From Lycium barbarum (taxonomy: Eukaryota > Streptophyta > Magnoliopsida > Solanales > Solanaceae): a stretch of 64,000 bases of DNA. The stretch lies in contig NC_083337.1 in assembly GCF_019175385.1 (NCBI RefSeq), positions 163,941,713-164,005,712 on the forward strand, read 5' to 3'. Below, in pieces: positions 22,840 to 34,766 of this stretch. The notes below the pieces were generated by a model. That model ran no database searches and was not told where the DNA came from. It saw only the letters and a list, made by a program, of their open reading frames with translations. Position 1 is the stretch's first letter. Every line of letters begins with the position of its first letter. The translations under genes and the position numbers were made by a program.

Positions 22840-23462
22840 TAATTTATAATTTATTTTTCCTTATTGGCAACGTTTCTTTAGGTGAAAATCCTCCTCAAAT
22901 CACTCCTCTGTTTTTTCTTTATCCGCAACAAAAATCCCAACCTCTTTTAAATCTAAAGCTTCATTATTTTCATAGATTGTTTAGAACTTATAAACTAAAA
23001 CTACTGGCTTCCCATATGTATGTTCCACACTTTATTGGATGCTAATATACTCTTAAGATTGTTTTGATGGAATATAAGACACAATTTTTGTTTTTCTTCG
23101 AGATGAATACGATATTGAGTTTTTCCCGGTACGCGATTGTTTTTAAGATCACTTCCGGTCCTAGGCTTTTTAATAATTAGTCTGGGTAAAACCCCCAGGC
23201 AGCGTATTGTTTTTTAAACGAGGTCCTCGATAACGCATTTGAGGCACATAATCTGTCAAGATTGGTATTAATCGGCAGGACTAAAGATCCTTTTAAGTGC
23301 TTAATCAGAAAACTTATTGATTTATGTAGGGGCTATTCACAGAAAGACCAAGTCCAAGTTTCAATATAGTACTGCTAAATTTCCTCTGAGAAACCCAAGG
23401 AAGAGGGCATTGTAAGTTGAGTTAGAAATAGTCCAAATTATATTTGTAAGGTGCTAAATTCG
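22840..23462. other. Interior of the split inverted-repeat element
   Basis: Sequence between the hAT and the Tnt1-like insertion. It has no coding region. The last five bases, ATTCG (23458-23462), are the left target duplication of the retrotransposon. Confidence 0.5.
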
Positions 23463-24065
23463 TGATGGGAATAAAATAGACCCGCAAAAATAATATTCAC
23501 GGTATTAGTGATAAACGCGGAACACTAACTTATGGTTAAATCAGCAAGAATAAAATGCAGCAATAATGACACCAAGATTTTATGTGGAAACCCTTCTGAA
23601 TAAGGGAAAAACCACGGCCAAGAGGAGCAGCTGATATCACTATAGAGGAATTTTACACTGTGTAGTAACGAGTACAAATACTCCTAAGACCACTACACCC
23701 TCAAAAGAAATAACACTCTTTTGATTTTCCCACCTCACTACAATATCACTCACACTCTATTTTTCTTCACAGACTATTTTCTTACAGTCTATGGAATACC
23801 TCACTTTTGCTCTCACTCAGATGTATTGTCTGAGATTTTGGTTTGTTACAAATGAACCATAAGCTGCCTATTTATAGGAATGAATTTCCTATGGTGAGGT
23901 AAGCGCTTACATCACGATTATGATGAGGTAAGCGCTTACATCATGAAAATGTGAACAAAGAAATTGGCTTGTTAGCCAAGTCCACAATTGTTGCCAATGT
24001 ATAATTTGTCAAAGGAAGAAAAATCTTCCTTTCTTAAAATATGGGATAGGGGACTGGACCCCACA
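23463..24065 (-). repeat. 3' LTR of the Tnt1-like element
   Basis: Bounded by TG and CA. A TATA box TATAAATA on the minus strand lies at 23869-23876. Two copies of the 12-bp palindrome GTAAGCGCTTAC lie just upstream of it, at 23899-23910 and 23928-23939. Confidence 0.95.
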
Positions 24066-24112
24066 AATCTCCCCCTCCAGTCCCATTCACCTGAAGGAGG
24101 GTACACTGGCTT

Positions 24113-27100
24113 CTAATTTGAGTGCATGCCGACAAGTTCTTTGCACGATTCAAACTTGTCTCTCGGTACCGCCTTGGTCAGCATATCTGCAGGATTTTCA
24201 TTCGTGTGAATCTTCTTGACTTGGAACAATTCGCTTTCCAATTGCTCACGAATCCAATGATATCTGACATCGATGTGTTTTGTTCTCGCATGGTACATGG
24301 AGTTCTTGCTCAAGTCTATTGCACTCTGACTGTCACAATAGACAACATACTCCATTTGCTGCAATCCAAGTTCTTGAAGGAATCTCTTGAGCCATATCAT
24401 CTCTTTGCCAGCTTCAGTAGCCGCAATATACTCCGCTTCCGTTGTAGATAGTGCAACACACTTCTGCAACTTTGACTGCCATGATATAGCTCCCCCTGAA
24501 AAAGTAAACAAATATCCAGTAGTGGATTTTCTGTTATCAAGGTCACCTGCCATATCAGAATCTGTATAGCCCTTCAAAATTGGATTTGATCCTCCAAAAC
24601 ACAAGCATTCATCTGATCTTCCTCTTAGATACCTGAGTATCCACTTCACAGCTTCCCAATGCTCTTTCCCTGGATTTTCGAGAAATCTGCTAACAACACC
24701 GACTGCATGAGCAATATCTGGTCGAGTGCATACCATTGCATACATTAAACTTCCGACGGCAGAGGAATAAGGAATCTTGGCCATTCTCTGTTTTTCCTCT
24801 GTTGTTGTAGGACACATCTTTTTGCTCAATTTCAGATGACCAGGAAGAGGTGTGCTAACCCACTTAGCACTCTTCATATTGAAGCGCTCTAGTACACGTT
24901 CTATGTACTTTTTCTGCGACAAATAAAGCTTCTTTTCATCTCTCGAACGAGTAATTCTCATGCCCAAAATCTGCTTAGCATGACCCAAGTCTTTCATTGC
25001 AAAAGACTTACTCAACTGTTTCTTCAACTCGTCAATCCTGGAAGCATTTTTGCCTACAATCAACATATCATCCACATATAGCAGAAGGATGATAAAGTCA
25101 CCATCAGAAAATCTTTGTACAAACACACAGTGATCCGAAGAAGTCTTCTTGTAGCCTTGCTCCCCCATAACAGACTCAAACTTCTTGTACCACTGTCTGG
25201 GAGCTTGCTTCAATCCATAGAGACTCTTCTTGAGTTTGCATACAAGATTTTCTTTACCTTTTGCCTTGAAGCCTTCAGGTTGTTCCATATAAATCTCCTC
25301 TTCTAAGTCACCATGAAGAAAAGCAGTTTTCACATCCATCTGCTCAATCTCCAAATCAAGACTAGCAGTCAAACCAAGAACTGTCCGAATGGAGGACATT
25401 TTCACGACAGGAGAAAATATTTCGTCAAAGTCAATACCTTTCCTTTGACCAAATCCCTTAACAACCAATCTAGCTTTGTATCTGGGCTTCAATCTGTGTT
25501 CTTCGGCTTTAACTTTGAACACCCACTTGTTCTTCAAAGCTCTCATGCCCTTAGGCAAGTTCACCAACTCATAAGTATGGTTCTCACGCAGAGATTTCAT
25601 CTCATCTTGCATGGCTTCAATCCATTGATCCTTGTGCTCATCTTCCATGGCCTCCTCATAACATTCAGGTTCTCCCCCATCAGTGAGTAATACATACTCA
25701 TTAGGTGAATAACGGGAAGAAGGAACATGCTGTCTAGTAGACCTTCTAAGTGGAATATCTGACTCATCCACGACTTCATGAGTAGGAGCATCTACTTCAT
25801 CAATAGCAGCATCGTTATCATCATCAACATGCTGATCTGGAACATGATTCTGGGCATCACCATCGTCATCGAGCCCACCAACTTCATCAGCATTTGTATG
25901 AGGAACTTGATCAAGATTAACTAAACCTTCAGAACTTGAAGATTTTATCTTCTCCGCTTTGTTAATATCTTCAATGGTTTGATCCTCCATGAAGATAACA
26001 TCACGGCTTCTCACAACCTTCTTCTCAATTGGATCATATAGCCTGTAACCAAACTCATCAAGGCCATAACCAATGAAGATGCACTGCCTTGTCTTGGCAG
26101 TTAATTTCGACCTTTCATCTTTAGGCACATGTACAAAAGCTTTACAACCAAACACTTTCAAGTGGTCATAGGAAACATCCTTTCCATACCAAACTCTGTT
26201 TGGAACATCACTTTGCAAAGCAACCGCAGGGGATAGATTAATAACATGTGCAGCGGTCAATAAAGCCTCACCCCAAAAGGAATTCGGCAGCTTTGCTTCA
26301 GAAAGCAAACATCTGACTCTTTCCATCAAGGTCCTGTTCATCCTCTCTGCTAAACCATTAAGCTGAGGAGTCTTAGGAGGAGTCTTCTGGTGTCTGATAC
26401 CCTGTTGCTTGCAGTATTCGTCAAACGGTCCACAATATTCACCACCGTTATCAGTACGAATACACTTCAGCTTCTTTCCAGTTTCTCTTTCAACTGAGGC
26501 CTGAAACTGCTTAAAGACACCCAACACTTGGTCTTTAGTCTTTAAGATGTAGACCCAAAGTTTCCTTGAGCAATCATCAATAAAGGTAGCAAAATAAAGT
26601 GCACCACCCAAAGTCCTTGTCTTCATTGGACCACATAAATCTGAATGCACCAACTCAAGCAACTCTGTCTTTCTTGAAGGAGGATGAGACTTGAAAGAAA
26701 CTCTATTTTGTTTTCCAGCCAAGCAGTGCTCACACTTTTCTAATTTAGCACTTTCGAAATTTGACAATAATTTCTTTTTGGCCAGAACATTTAGTCCTTT
26801 CTCGCTAATGTGGCTAAGCCTCTTATGCCATAACGTTGAAGAGCTATTGCTCTCAACTGCATTCACCATATCAACACAGGTAGAGGCCGTAGTCCAGTAT
26901 AGACCACGACGTTTTTCGCCACGAGCCACAATCATGGAACCTTTAGTAAGCTTCCACTTTCCAGCACCATTGGTACTGACATATCCCTCATCATCCAAAA
27001 CACCAACAGAGATCAAGTGCAAACGAACATCAGGTGCATGCTTTACATTGTTTAAAACTAGTTTAGTTCCAATACTAGTTTTCAAACAAATCGTTCCAAC

Positions 27101-28084
27101 ACCAGCCACCCTGGATACAGTCTCATTACCCATACTCAAAGTTCCAAAGTCACCCGGAGTATAGGATGAGAAAAATTCCTTCCTTGATGTCACATGAGAT
27201 GCGGCACCACTGTCCACAACCCAGCTTGACTCATCACAAGCAATATTTATCAGATCTGCATCAAGGACAGTAACAAGATCTTCTGTAGTGACAACGGCAA
27301 CACGATTGCCATCTTCTTTCTTTTCCTCCTTTTCTCTATTCTCTTTTTTCAAAATCCGGCAGAACTTCTTTGTGTGCCCTTTTTTCCCGCAATGATAGCA
27401 GTCAATATCTTTAAGTCTGCTTCTGGATTTGCTTCTATGATGTTCTCTATTTTGAGAACCACGATTCTTGCCTCTCCCTCTAGTGTCAGTCACCAAGACA
27501 TCTGATGAGGAGGAACCTTGAGATTTTCTTCTCATCTCTTCATTTAAAAGACTGCTCTTGGCAAGATCCATAGAGATCACACCATCCGGAGCAGAATTTG
27601 ATAATGAAGTTCTAATAATTTCCCAAGAATCTGGTAGGGAACCAAGTAGAAACAAGCCTTGAATTTCTTCATCAAAATTAATACCCATAGCAGATAACTG
27701 GTTCATGATCCCCTGAAAAATATTCAGATGATCTGTCATTGCGGAACCATCGTGGTATTTTAAACCCAGCATTTGCTTTATCAGAAACATCTTGTTATTA
27801 CCAGTTTTTCGAGCATACAAACTTTCAAGATGCTCCCATAGGGTCCGAGCATGTGTCTCTCCAGAAATATGGTTCAACACATTATCGTCAACCCACTGTC
27901 TAATAAAGCCGCAAACCTGCCGATGCAACAAATTCCACTCTTCATCTGATTTATTATCAGGCTTTTTATTTCCAAAGACAGGTTGATGAAAATTCTTGAC
28001 ATAGAGCAAATCTTCCATTTTGCCCTTCCAAATGGCATAATTTACGCCACTCAAAGTAACCATTCTACTAGTGTTGGCTTCCAT
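24113..28084 (-). CDS. Copia gag-pol polyprotein
   Basis: An unbroken 1323-residue frame starting 124 bp inside the 5' LTR. In order: a UBN2-type gag (about 1-200), zinc knuckle C229-C232-H237-C242, aspartic protease active site DSGA (291-294), the GAG-pre-integrase H/C cluster, the integrase core with a DNGGEY block, a reverse transcriptase with YVDDMLIVG (about residue 1010), and RNase H with [10 protein letters not shown] near the C-terminus. Pol closely resembles tobacco Tnt1, while the gag half looks more diverged. No stop or frameshift was seen, so the enzymes may be active. Confidence 0.95.
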   Translation of the reverse strand: MEANTSRMVTLSGVNYAIWKGKMEDLLYVKNFHQPVFGNKKPDNKSDEEWNLLHRQVCGFIRQWVDDNVLNHISGETHARTLWEHLESLYARKTGNNKMFLIKQMLGLKYHDGSAMTDHLNIFQGIMNQLSAMGINFDEEIQGLFLLGSLPDSWEIIRTSLSNSAPDGVISMDLAKSSLLNEEMRRKSQGSSSSDVLVTDTRGRGKNRGSQNREHHRSKSRSRLKDIDCYHCGKKGHTKKFCRILKKENREKEEKKEDGNRVAVVTTEDLVTVLDADLINIACDESSWVVDSGAASHVTSRKEFFSSYTPGDFGTLSMGNETVSRVAGVGTICLKTSIGTKLVLNNVKHAPDVRLHLISVGVLDDEGYVSTNGAGKWKLTKGSMIVARGEKRRGLYWTTASTCVDMVNAVESNSSSTLWHKRLSHISEKGLNVLAKKKLLSNFESAKLEKCEHCLAGKQNRVSFKSHPPSRKTELLELVHSDLCGPMKTRTLGGALYFATFIDDCSRKLWVYILKTKDQVLGVFKQFQASVERETGKKLKCIRTDNGGEYCGPFDEYCKQQGIRHQKTPPKTPQLNGLAERMNRTLMERVRCLLSEAKLPNSFWGEALLTAAHVINLSPAVALQSDVPNRVWYGKDVSYDHLKVFGCKAFVHVPKDERSKLTAKTRQCIFIGYGLDEFGYRLYDPIEKKVVRSRDVIFMEDQTIEDINKAEKIKSSSSEGLVNLDQVPHTNADEVGGLDDDGDAQNHVPDQHVDDDNDAAIDEVDAPTHEVVDESDIPLRRSTRQHVPSSRYSPNEYVLLTDGGEPECYEEAMEDEHKDQWIEAMQDEMKSLRENHTYELVNLPKGMRALKNKWVFKVKAEEHRLKPRYKARLVVKGFGQRKGIDFDEIFSPVVKMSSIRTVLGLTASLDLEIEQMDVKTAFLHGDLEEEIYMEQPEGFKAKGKENLVCKLKKSLYGLKQAPRQWYKKFESVMGEQGYKKTSSDHCVFVQRFSDGDFIILLLYVDDMLIVGKNASRIDELKKQLSKSFAMKDLGHAKQILGMRITRSRDEKKLYLSQKKYIERVLERFNMKSAKWVSTPLPGHLKLSKKMCPTTTEEKQRMAKIPYSSAVGSLMYAMVCTRPDIAHAVGVVSRFLENPGKEHWEAVKWILRYLRGRSDECLCFGGSNPILKGYTDSDMAGDLDNRKSTTGYLFTFSGGAISWQSKLQKCVALSTTEAEYIAATEAGKEMIWLKRFLQELGLQQMEYVVYCDSQSAIDLSKNSMYHARTKHIDVRYHWIREQLESELFQVKKIHTNENPADMLTKAVPRDKFESCKELVGMHSN

Positions 28085-28194
28085 CGTTTATCACAAATAC
28101 AAATACTATTTTATTCGAAGACCAAAGTAATTCTTTTCTGATGTGGAAGTTCAGACTGTGCTGCAACCACAGAGCATACTCAGACAGAACCTTG

Positions 28195-28206
28195 GCTTTG
28201 ATACCA
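28195..28206 (-). other. Primer binding site (initiator tRNA-Met type)
   Basis: Minus-strand TGGTATCAAAGC lies two bases from the 5' LTR. It matches the usual tRNA-iMet site at 11 of 12 positions. Confidence 0.8.
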
Positions 28207-28208
28207 CT

Positions 28209-28811
28209 TGATGGGAATAAAATAGACCCGCAAAAATAATATTCACGGTATTAGTGATAAACGCGGAACACTAACTTATGGTTAAATCAGCAAGAATAAA
28301 ATGCAGCAATAATGACACCAAGATTTTATGTGGAAACCCTTCTGAATAAGGGAAAAACCACGGCCAAGAGGAGCAGCTGATATCACTATAGAGGAATTTT
28401 ACACTGTGTAGTAACGAGTACAAATACTCCTAAGACCACTACACCCTCAAAAGAAATAACACTCTTTTGATTTTCCCACCTCACTACAATATCACTCACA
28501 CTCTATTTTTCTTCACAGACTATTTTCTTACAGTCTATGGAATACCTCACTTTTGCTCTCACTCAGATGTATTGTCTGAGATTTTGGTTTGTTACAAATG
28601 AACCATAAGCTGCCTATTTATAGGAATGAATTTCCTATGGTGAGGTAAGCGCTTACATCACGATTATGATGAGGTAAGCGCTTACATCATGAAAATGTGA
28701 ACAAAGAAATTGGCTTGTTAGCCAAGTCCACAATTGTTGCCAATGTATAATTTGTCAAAGGAAGAAAAATCTTCCTTTCTTAAAATATGGGATAGGGGAC
28801 TGGACCCCACA
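28209..28811 (-). repeat. 5' LTR of the Tnt1-like element
   Basis: 603 bp, identical by eye to the other LTR. The palindromes GTAAGCGCTTAC are at 28645-28656 and 28674-28685. Confidence 0.95.
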
Positions 28812-29035
28812 ATTCGTACAACAATTTTTTCGGCTATTTTGCAACCAGCAGAAAATTTCGAAGCGGGATTCTCGATTACTTCTTTTATCTGGGTTTAACC
28901 ATGGCTTAAGAGGCTTCTTTCGTTAAATAATTAATGACCCTTAGATCTCTAATTGGACAGATGTAAGCTAATAAGCCTGCACTGAACAAATAGGACAGTT
29001 TGTGTACTGGAGGGGAGCTGCTCCCTCCTTGGCAA

Positions 29036-29592
29036 TATGGAAGTACTGAATAGTAAGTATCATTTGACCACATGAAATATCTCAACTTTCAAGTTTTACC
29101 TATCTATTTCTGGTGGAAATTTATGAAGGGTATTGAATGACTCTTGAAGCAAACTTATTCAAATTGTCCGGAATTGATGTACGTCTCCTATGCATTCAAG
29201 ATTAATCTTGAAATGTTTCCATATCTTATGACATCTTGCAAATGAAACAAAAGGGGCATATACTAACATTACATCCGAAAGCAAATATCACCAACATTAA
29301 CACACAAATTTACTTCATTAAGTTGCAAACTCGCAATTACAGAAACAACCACTTTTTGCAAGGACTAGACAACATTACACAATTAATTTTCTACACCCAA
29401 AACCTATATAAACATATATTATATGTTTATATTTAATATTTATATATAAGACCATCTCATACATGACGAAGGTATATCTGAGACCTTTCTTCCAAACAAC
29501 TATGACATAGATAGACAGAGATGTGAGTTTACTTCAGTATAGTAGCAAGTATTGCCATTTCCCACATCCACTAATTAAAGACTATATAGTAA
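29036..29592. other. Intergenic stretch right of the transposon nest
   Basis: AT-rich, with the 3'UTR of the Ole e 1-like gene expected at its right end. No other feature was seen. Confidence 0.45.
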
Positions 29593-30782
29593 TTAAGGTA
29601 TGCCAATGATGGGGATGAAAGGAAAATAATAGCTAGTTGGTGCAAGTCCCCACTCCTTTGGCACTGGTAGATCAATAGTCTTTGATGAACCAAACTCGTG
29701 ACATTTTCCATTGTTGGATAAAGGGCATCTTGTGTAGAACTTTAAGGGCTTAGATATAGTGTAAGCATTATCATCCTCTTGAGCCTTGACAATAGTGGGA
29801 TCTGTTTCTTTTCTTGAAACAAAGAGCTGATTAGGACCTCCAAGGATCTTGGCATAGCATTTGTTTGTACTGTCCAAAGGGAGGTTTGTTCCAAAAGAGC
29901 CATCTTCTTTTGTTGTGGCCATAGCCAATGTTTTCACCTGGCTACACTTCACCGAAACCTTTATTCCTGGGAAATTTGAAAAGTATGGTTAAAATATGAT
30001 AAATTATAAAATATCCAAGACTTATAGTTTCTTTCTCCTAACGAATATGATAACATGCACCCTGAACCCTATTACATTAATGTTTGGCAACACGAAAAAT
30101 ATTTTTCAGATAACCATGCACCCTTAACACTAAGAAAATGTTTTTCTTTACAAGTATTCTAACTCCTACTCTATATCATCATGACTTGCTCGAATCAACG
30201 CTTAGACGTTTTTTTGCAAAATTTAACACAAGAAAAATTACCAACATACTATAATCATACCTCGTTCTGCACCTTGTACGAGTAACATATGTCATCTACC
30301 TATATACCCAACAAGATAAACTCAAAGATGATCTTTTTCAAGATAAACGTTCTCTGCAAAATGTATATTACATGGAATATTTTCTTCATATATACATATA
30401 CGTACTAATCGCAAGTGCTTAAATCATATATATGAAGTTGGGACTTTGAGGTCAATGCCAAATCTCCCATCACCACAACAGTAGATCAAAGCCCGGGTGG
30501 ATGAATTAAAACAATAAAAATGAAAATGCAAGTAAACATTTTATATATACCAGAAATGTGTGAAGGAAGAATAAGCGAATTAGTAAATATGAACTCAAGT
30601 TAATTACTATCTGCTTAAAATAAAATAAAAAGTAGTAGTTAAAAAAGAAAACCTGAGAGATTGGTATGTTGCTTGCAGTCTAAGCAAGTGACAGAACCCT
30701 TCAAGACATAGGAATAGGAAAATTGAAAACTGGCAAGAGCCAACGTGATGAAGAGAGCAAATACCAGCTGATATTGTGCCAT
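29593..30782 (-). CDS. Pollen Ole e 1/extensin-domain secreted protein
   Basis: Two exons, 30653-30782 and 29593-29966, joined by a GT-AG intron, give 504 nt and 167 residues. Residues 1-24 (MAQYQLVFALFITLALASFQ) are a signal peptide. The mature part follows the Ole e 1-like pattern: a VLKGSVTCLDCK start, a beta-rich core with KVSVKCSQ and a TTKEDGSFGTNLP turn, then two further Cys (YTRCPLSNNGKC). It is exported to the cell wall or apoplast. The family is named after an olive pollen allergen, but many members act in root or vascular walls and their biochemical role is mostly unknown. It lacks a long Pro-rich extensin tail. Confidence 0.88.
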
Positions 30783-31211
30783 GGATATTAAGCTTGTTAG
30801 CTAGTATGAACTGTAATGGAACTTATAAGTACTGAGGATGGCAATAAAAAGAGAATGCCAAAACATTCTATAAATAAAGGACCAAGTAGTCCATGAAAAA
30901 CAGTAAATGAAAGGGTCCACAAGGCCTGTTGTAGTAGTTGGAAACAGTGAACAAGTGCAGGCTCATAAATTCTCTTTAGAGTTGCTGACTTATTTAGCTA
31001 GCTCCTTAAATTCAAGTTGGATAAGGTATTATTGTTCTGCTAATATAAAGATATATGTGACCAAATTTTTACATGGAAATTTAAAGCTGATGAGTGTTGA
31101 TGTACATGTTAAGTCACTACAAATCCATATAAATCTGAACAACCAGTAAGCTTAAATGGCATCAGATTAGTATGATGGTGGAGATCTTAATGAACATTAA
31201 GAAAAAACACA
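30783..31211. other. Promoter region of the Ole e 1-like gene
   Basis: AT-rich upstream DNA. A TATTTATAG-like stretch near 30869-30880 on the minus strand could serve as the TATA element, weakly supported. Confidence 0.35.
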
Positions 31212-31426
31212 GCTCCGTCCTAATTTATGTAGTACCTTTTGTATATCTTTGACCGTAATTTTTTCATATATCTTTTAGAATAGTTGAACAGTCACTTATT
31301 TATTGTAACTTAGTTTCCAAATATATAAATTTTATTTCAGAAAACTTAATATATTTTTGCCCGAATTCATAGTACCATCGACTCTCGAAGCTTGAATTGT
31401 ACCATATAAATTGGGATTAAAGGAGT
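31212..31426. mobile_element. Stowaway-like MITE
   Basis: Left end CTCCGTCCTAATTTATGTAG and right end complement CTCCTTTAATCCCAATTTA form imperfect terminal inverted repeats. No coding content. The boundaries are accurate to a few bases. Confidence 0.55.
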
Positions 31427-31591
31427 ACTAGATTATTAGCGGCAGTTCTTAAAAGCATTTGCGGTGGATTTTTTTTTTTTTCCCTCACATTTAGCGGTGG
31501 ATTCAACTTATCTTCCTTTTGCGGCGGTGCCTAACATTTGCGATGGTTTGGCAATCTTGGTGGCGGTTTTCCAACAGTCACGAAATAAGTA

Positions 31592-31940
31592 CTCTCCGTC
31601 TCATAATAAATGTCATCTTAGCCAAAAAAAATTGTTCCATAATAAGTGTCATCTTAGAAAACCAAGACATAAATTGGCCAGTTTTTTGCAAATATAGCCT
31701 TAGACGAAAAAAATTAAAAGTTAAAGTAACATCTAAATGATGATTGGACAAGCCACATAATAACTTGGTATTGTTGGATTCCCAATGTCAAAAGGTTCTA
31801 CTTGTGCATGCTCTAATCAAGAGGAAAAAGTAATTAATTTTTATTAAGTAGGGGTAATTTAGTAAACTTCACATTGCATTATTAGTTTCTTAATATGCTT
31901 GTTTTTTGCTAAGGTGACATTTATTATGAGACGGAGGGAG
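31592..31940. mobile_element. Stowaway-like MITE
   Basis: 349 bp between TA dinucleotides. The ends CTCCGTCTCATAATAAATG and the complement CTCCCTCCGTCTCATAATAA match. It is the same family as the element at 46906-47756. Confidence 0.8.
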
Positions 31941-32928
31941 TACTATTTTAGAGGCCTAATCAAATTATTTAACGGCGTGTTTGAAGAATATTTCATGCGG
32001 TTTGGTGATTTAACGGCGTTTAGAAACTTTATCAACTTATTTAACGGTGGTTCGGAGAATATTTCTTGACGGTTTAGTAATTAAATTTGAGTAATTCGTT
32101 TTATCAAGTAACCATTAATTTACTTAAAAACCTCAAGTTTTGTTTTTTAATTAAGTTCAACAAAATCTAACCAAAAGTTAACCCCTTTGACACCGAGATT
32201 TCCACTAGCCTACTACATGAAATAAAATAAGCGCTAAAGCATGAACTATACTTGGAATTAATCGAAAATAAAATAGTAAAACTAATAAATATTACCCGAA
32301 AAAGGAAGATAAAGAAAAGATGCCCAAGATAGATAAAAGTAGTTATTTCATGAATTATTGTGATCAGTTGAAGGACTACTAGCTAAGAACTATACATGTT
32401 TCATGTTGTTGAAATTTATTTTTGATGTTGTGGGATGGGTGAGATCCTTCGTATTCTTAATTATGATATAGAGATATTGAGTCGAGCCTGAAAAACTTCT
32501 CAGTAAAGATCACTTTGCCCCTCTTAACATGCCTACATGTCGCGAACCTTAATTAATCGAGCTAGAGTGCATTGGATACTGAATACCTAAAGCCACAAAA
32601 AGAGATGTTTGAAATATATGGTTGCTGATAACTGCAGGTGGCTAAATAACTTCCAACCACATAAGTGGTTGTTCTGACCCCTTGAATTAATGCCGGAGAT
32701 TTGGAACTTTAACTCAATAGTTGCAGATACGTACAATGAAATCTTGAAGAACCCTATTAAACATGGCATGTATTATGGTGTTTCTTTCCCCCGTCAAAAG
32801 GTCTGCAAACCGCATTTACTCTTAAGCTGTCCTATTTCTCAACAAGGACGCTTACCCGAACTGCCTCTCATCATATAGGGATCAGCTCATAAATGCCTTG
32901 TAAGAGGATTAATCTTTGCCTCTCATCA
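31941..32928. other. Intergenic stretch
   Basis: Several blocks resembling TTTAACGGCG recur at 31970-32075 and at 31440-31560, on both sides of the MITE, so an older short repeat was split by it. No gene was seen. Confidence 0.4.
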
Positions 32929-34766
32929 TCTATATATAATATAGAGTTAGGCATAAACATAATTATGTAGCACCTCTCTATGGCCACCATTCTTATAATT
33001 TATCTTATATCTCTTTTTTTTTATCTTTTATCTATTTTATTCTTATTTTTTCTAAATATTGCTCAATTAATGAGGAAGACATTTAAGAAAATAAGTTACC
33101 AAGACCATTATTCTTTTCCTATAACTTCTGACTTTTCGTTTTCTCCACTAACTAAATGATGGAAAGAACCTGATGTGCAAACTAAAACAACAAACATTTC
33201 CTCTAATTAATTTCATTAATTCCTCTTTATTACTTTAGGTGCACTTAAAAGACTATAACGTCGGTGGTATATAATGCTAGTTTGAAGCTTTGAACTCAAA
33301 ATCAGATCTTTACTTTGGTCTCTCTAAATGGGAGTCGCCAGTGCTCTTTTTTGTTGATGGTTTGTGTTTTTAGGAAACATGACGAGCGAGACAACGGATT
33401 AGAAATTCAGAATGGAGGTGTCATATATAGGTAAACATGAATGACATGGGTGATTGTTATTTTTTTTAATCATTTTTGTTCGAATATTTACATCTTCATA
33501 TTATAGTATAACTCTGTATCAGGATATGTAATACTAATTTAATTTTTGAATTCTGCATGAGTATATGTATGTATATATATAATTCTTTTATTGCTTCATG
33601 TTCTAAAAGAAATTGTGCGCAATAGCAAAATGAAGTGACACCTCTCATAAGTCAAGAATTTTATTTATTCTATTCCTTATTTTTTGGGCATTTTCACCTA
33701 TTTTTCTATCCTAAAATGAAAATAAAAGCCTTAATCAGTAATACTCCAATATCGATACCATTACTTCTAAAATAACTTTAAAAGACCTTTACTACTCCAA
33801 TTAACCTTTCATATTTCTTATAATTATGGTTCAAAAGACATCTTGGAGTCTCCACACATGGATATGTATCTCTTATTGGCAATGAGTTTTAGAAGATGAA
33901 AGTGAACGAGAAAAGTGTGTGAATATACTTTGTTGAAGGATTATAAATATAATAAGATGAATGGAAGATTTAAAGAGAATATAGGGAAGGTATTACCATT
34001 GTGGTAGTATTACAATTTATTTAAAGATTAGATTTTGTTTTCAATGTTATATGTTCATCTCATTTAAATTATCAAGTGATTATCAAACAAAATTGTACAC
34101 CAATTATTTTGTGTACTTATTTCTCTTTTATCGCTCATTTTTTGTGTGGAACAACTTCGTAAATATATCTTCGGTATGAAAATCGAAAGAATCCAATTCG
34201 AGCAAGGCTTACGCTTTATTAGCATATTTTAGTTCGATTTTTTATGCGTATTATTATTGTAATTTGTCATTTTCTTAATTGAAACAAATCCTTAAATGTA
34301 GGGGTTAAAGTCATTATTTAATATCCTTATTCAGCTTATCAACAATAAAAAATTATGTATTTTTCCTTTTCACTTTTCCAGTAAATTCATGTATTCTAAA
34401 ATAAAGCTAACATATTTAAAAACAACATAAAAAGTTTTATGTACAACGAAAAAACAAAGCAGAGTTTCAAAAATTATGTAAAAGATCGAACTCAAAGGAA
34501 ACAATATTTTTGTAAATTTTCTCAAAGTAAAAGAAAATATTGATAGTATATATACAACTGAAGGTCTCAATTGTTTTGTTAAAAATATTTGAATGCTTTA
34601 GAACTACATAATTCTGAAGAGATTTGAGTACCCGATTTTCAAATTTTTAGATTTATTTATTTATTGAATTTCTTTTTGAATTTAGATATTCAAAGAAAGA
34701 TTATCATTTCATAATTTATTTATTTTAAGTATTAATAACTACGCGAAGCGCGAACCAGTTTACTAG
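32929..34766 (+). mobile_element. Non-autonomous Helitron candidate
   Basis: The right end has a small hairpin, CGCG-AAG-CGCG (34742-34752), ten bases before the terminal CTAG (34763-34766), and is followed by T. This is the 3' structure of plant Helitrons. A plausible left end, TCTATATATAATATAG, starts at 32929 after an A. The interior is AT-rich and non-coding. The left end is the less certain one. Confidence 0.45.

Larger units (their letters stand above)
23463..28811 (-). mobile_element. Tnt1-like Copia LTR retrotransposon, complete
   Basis: 5,349 bp with two 603-bp LTRs that read as identical, bounded by a perfect 5-bp duplication ATTCG (23458-23462, 28812-28816). Transcription runs on the minus strand. 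The primer binding site TGGTATCAAAGC (28195-28206) matches initiator tRNA-Met with one difference. A polypurine tract, GGAGGGGGAGA, abuts the 3' LTR. Size, LTR length and a single gag-pol frame closely match tobacco Tnt1. It has every part needed for mobility. Confidence 0.95.
18516..29040. mobile_element. Inverted-repeat element split by two later insertions
   Basis: A left arm at about 18520-18650 and a right arm at about 28893-29033 are inverted copies of each other. Shared landmarks are GCTCCCCTCCAGTACAC, GAGATCTAAGGGTCATTAAT and the CCATGG block. Removing the hAT (18659-22831) and the Tnt1-like element (23463-28811) leaves roughly 1 kb with no coding region, so it is a non-autonomous long-TIR element. 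The outer ends and target duplication are not clear, so the superfamily is unknown. Confidence 0.65.

Noticed and set aside
29236..29436. 66-residue plus-strand open frame
   Set aside because: Low-complexity AT-rich DNA with no family resemblance.
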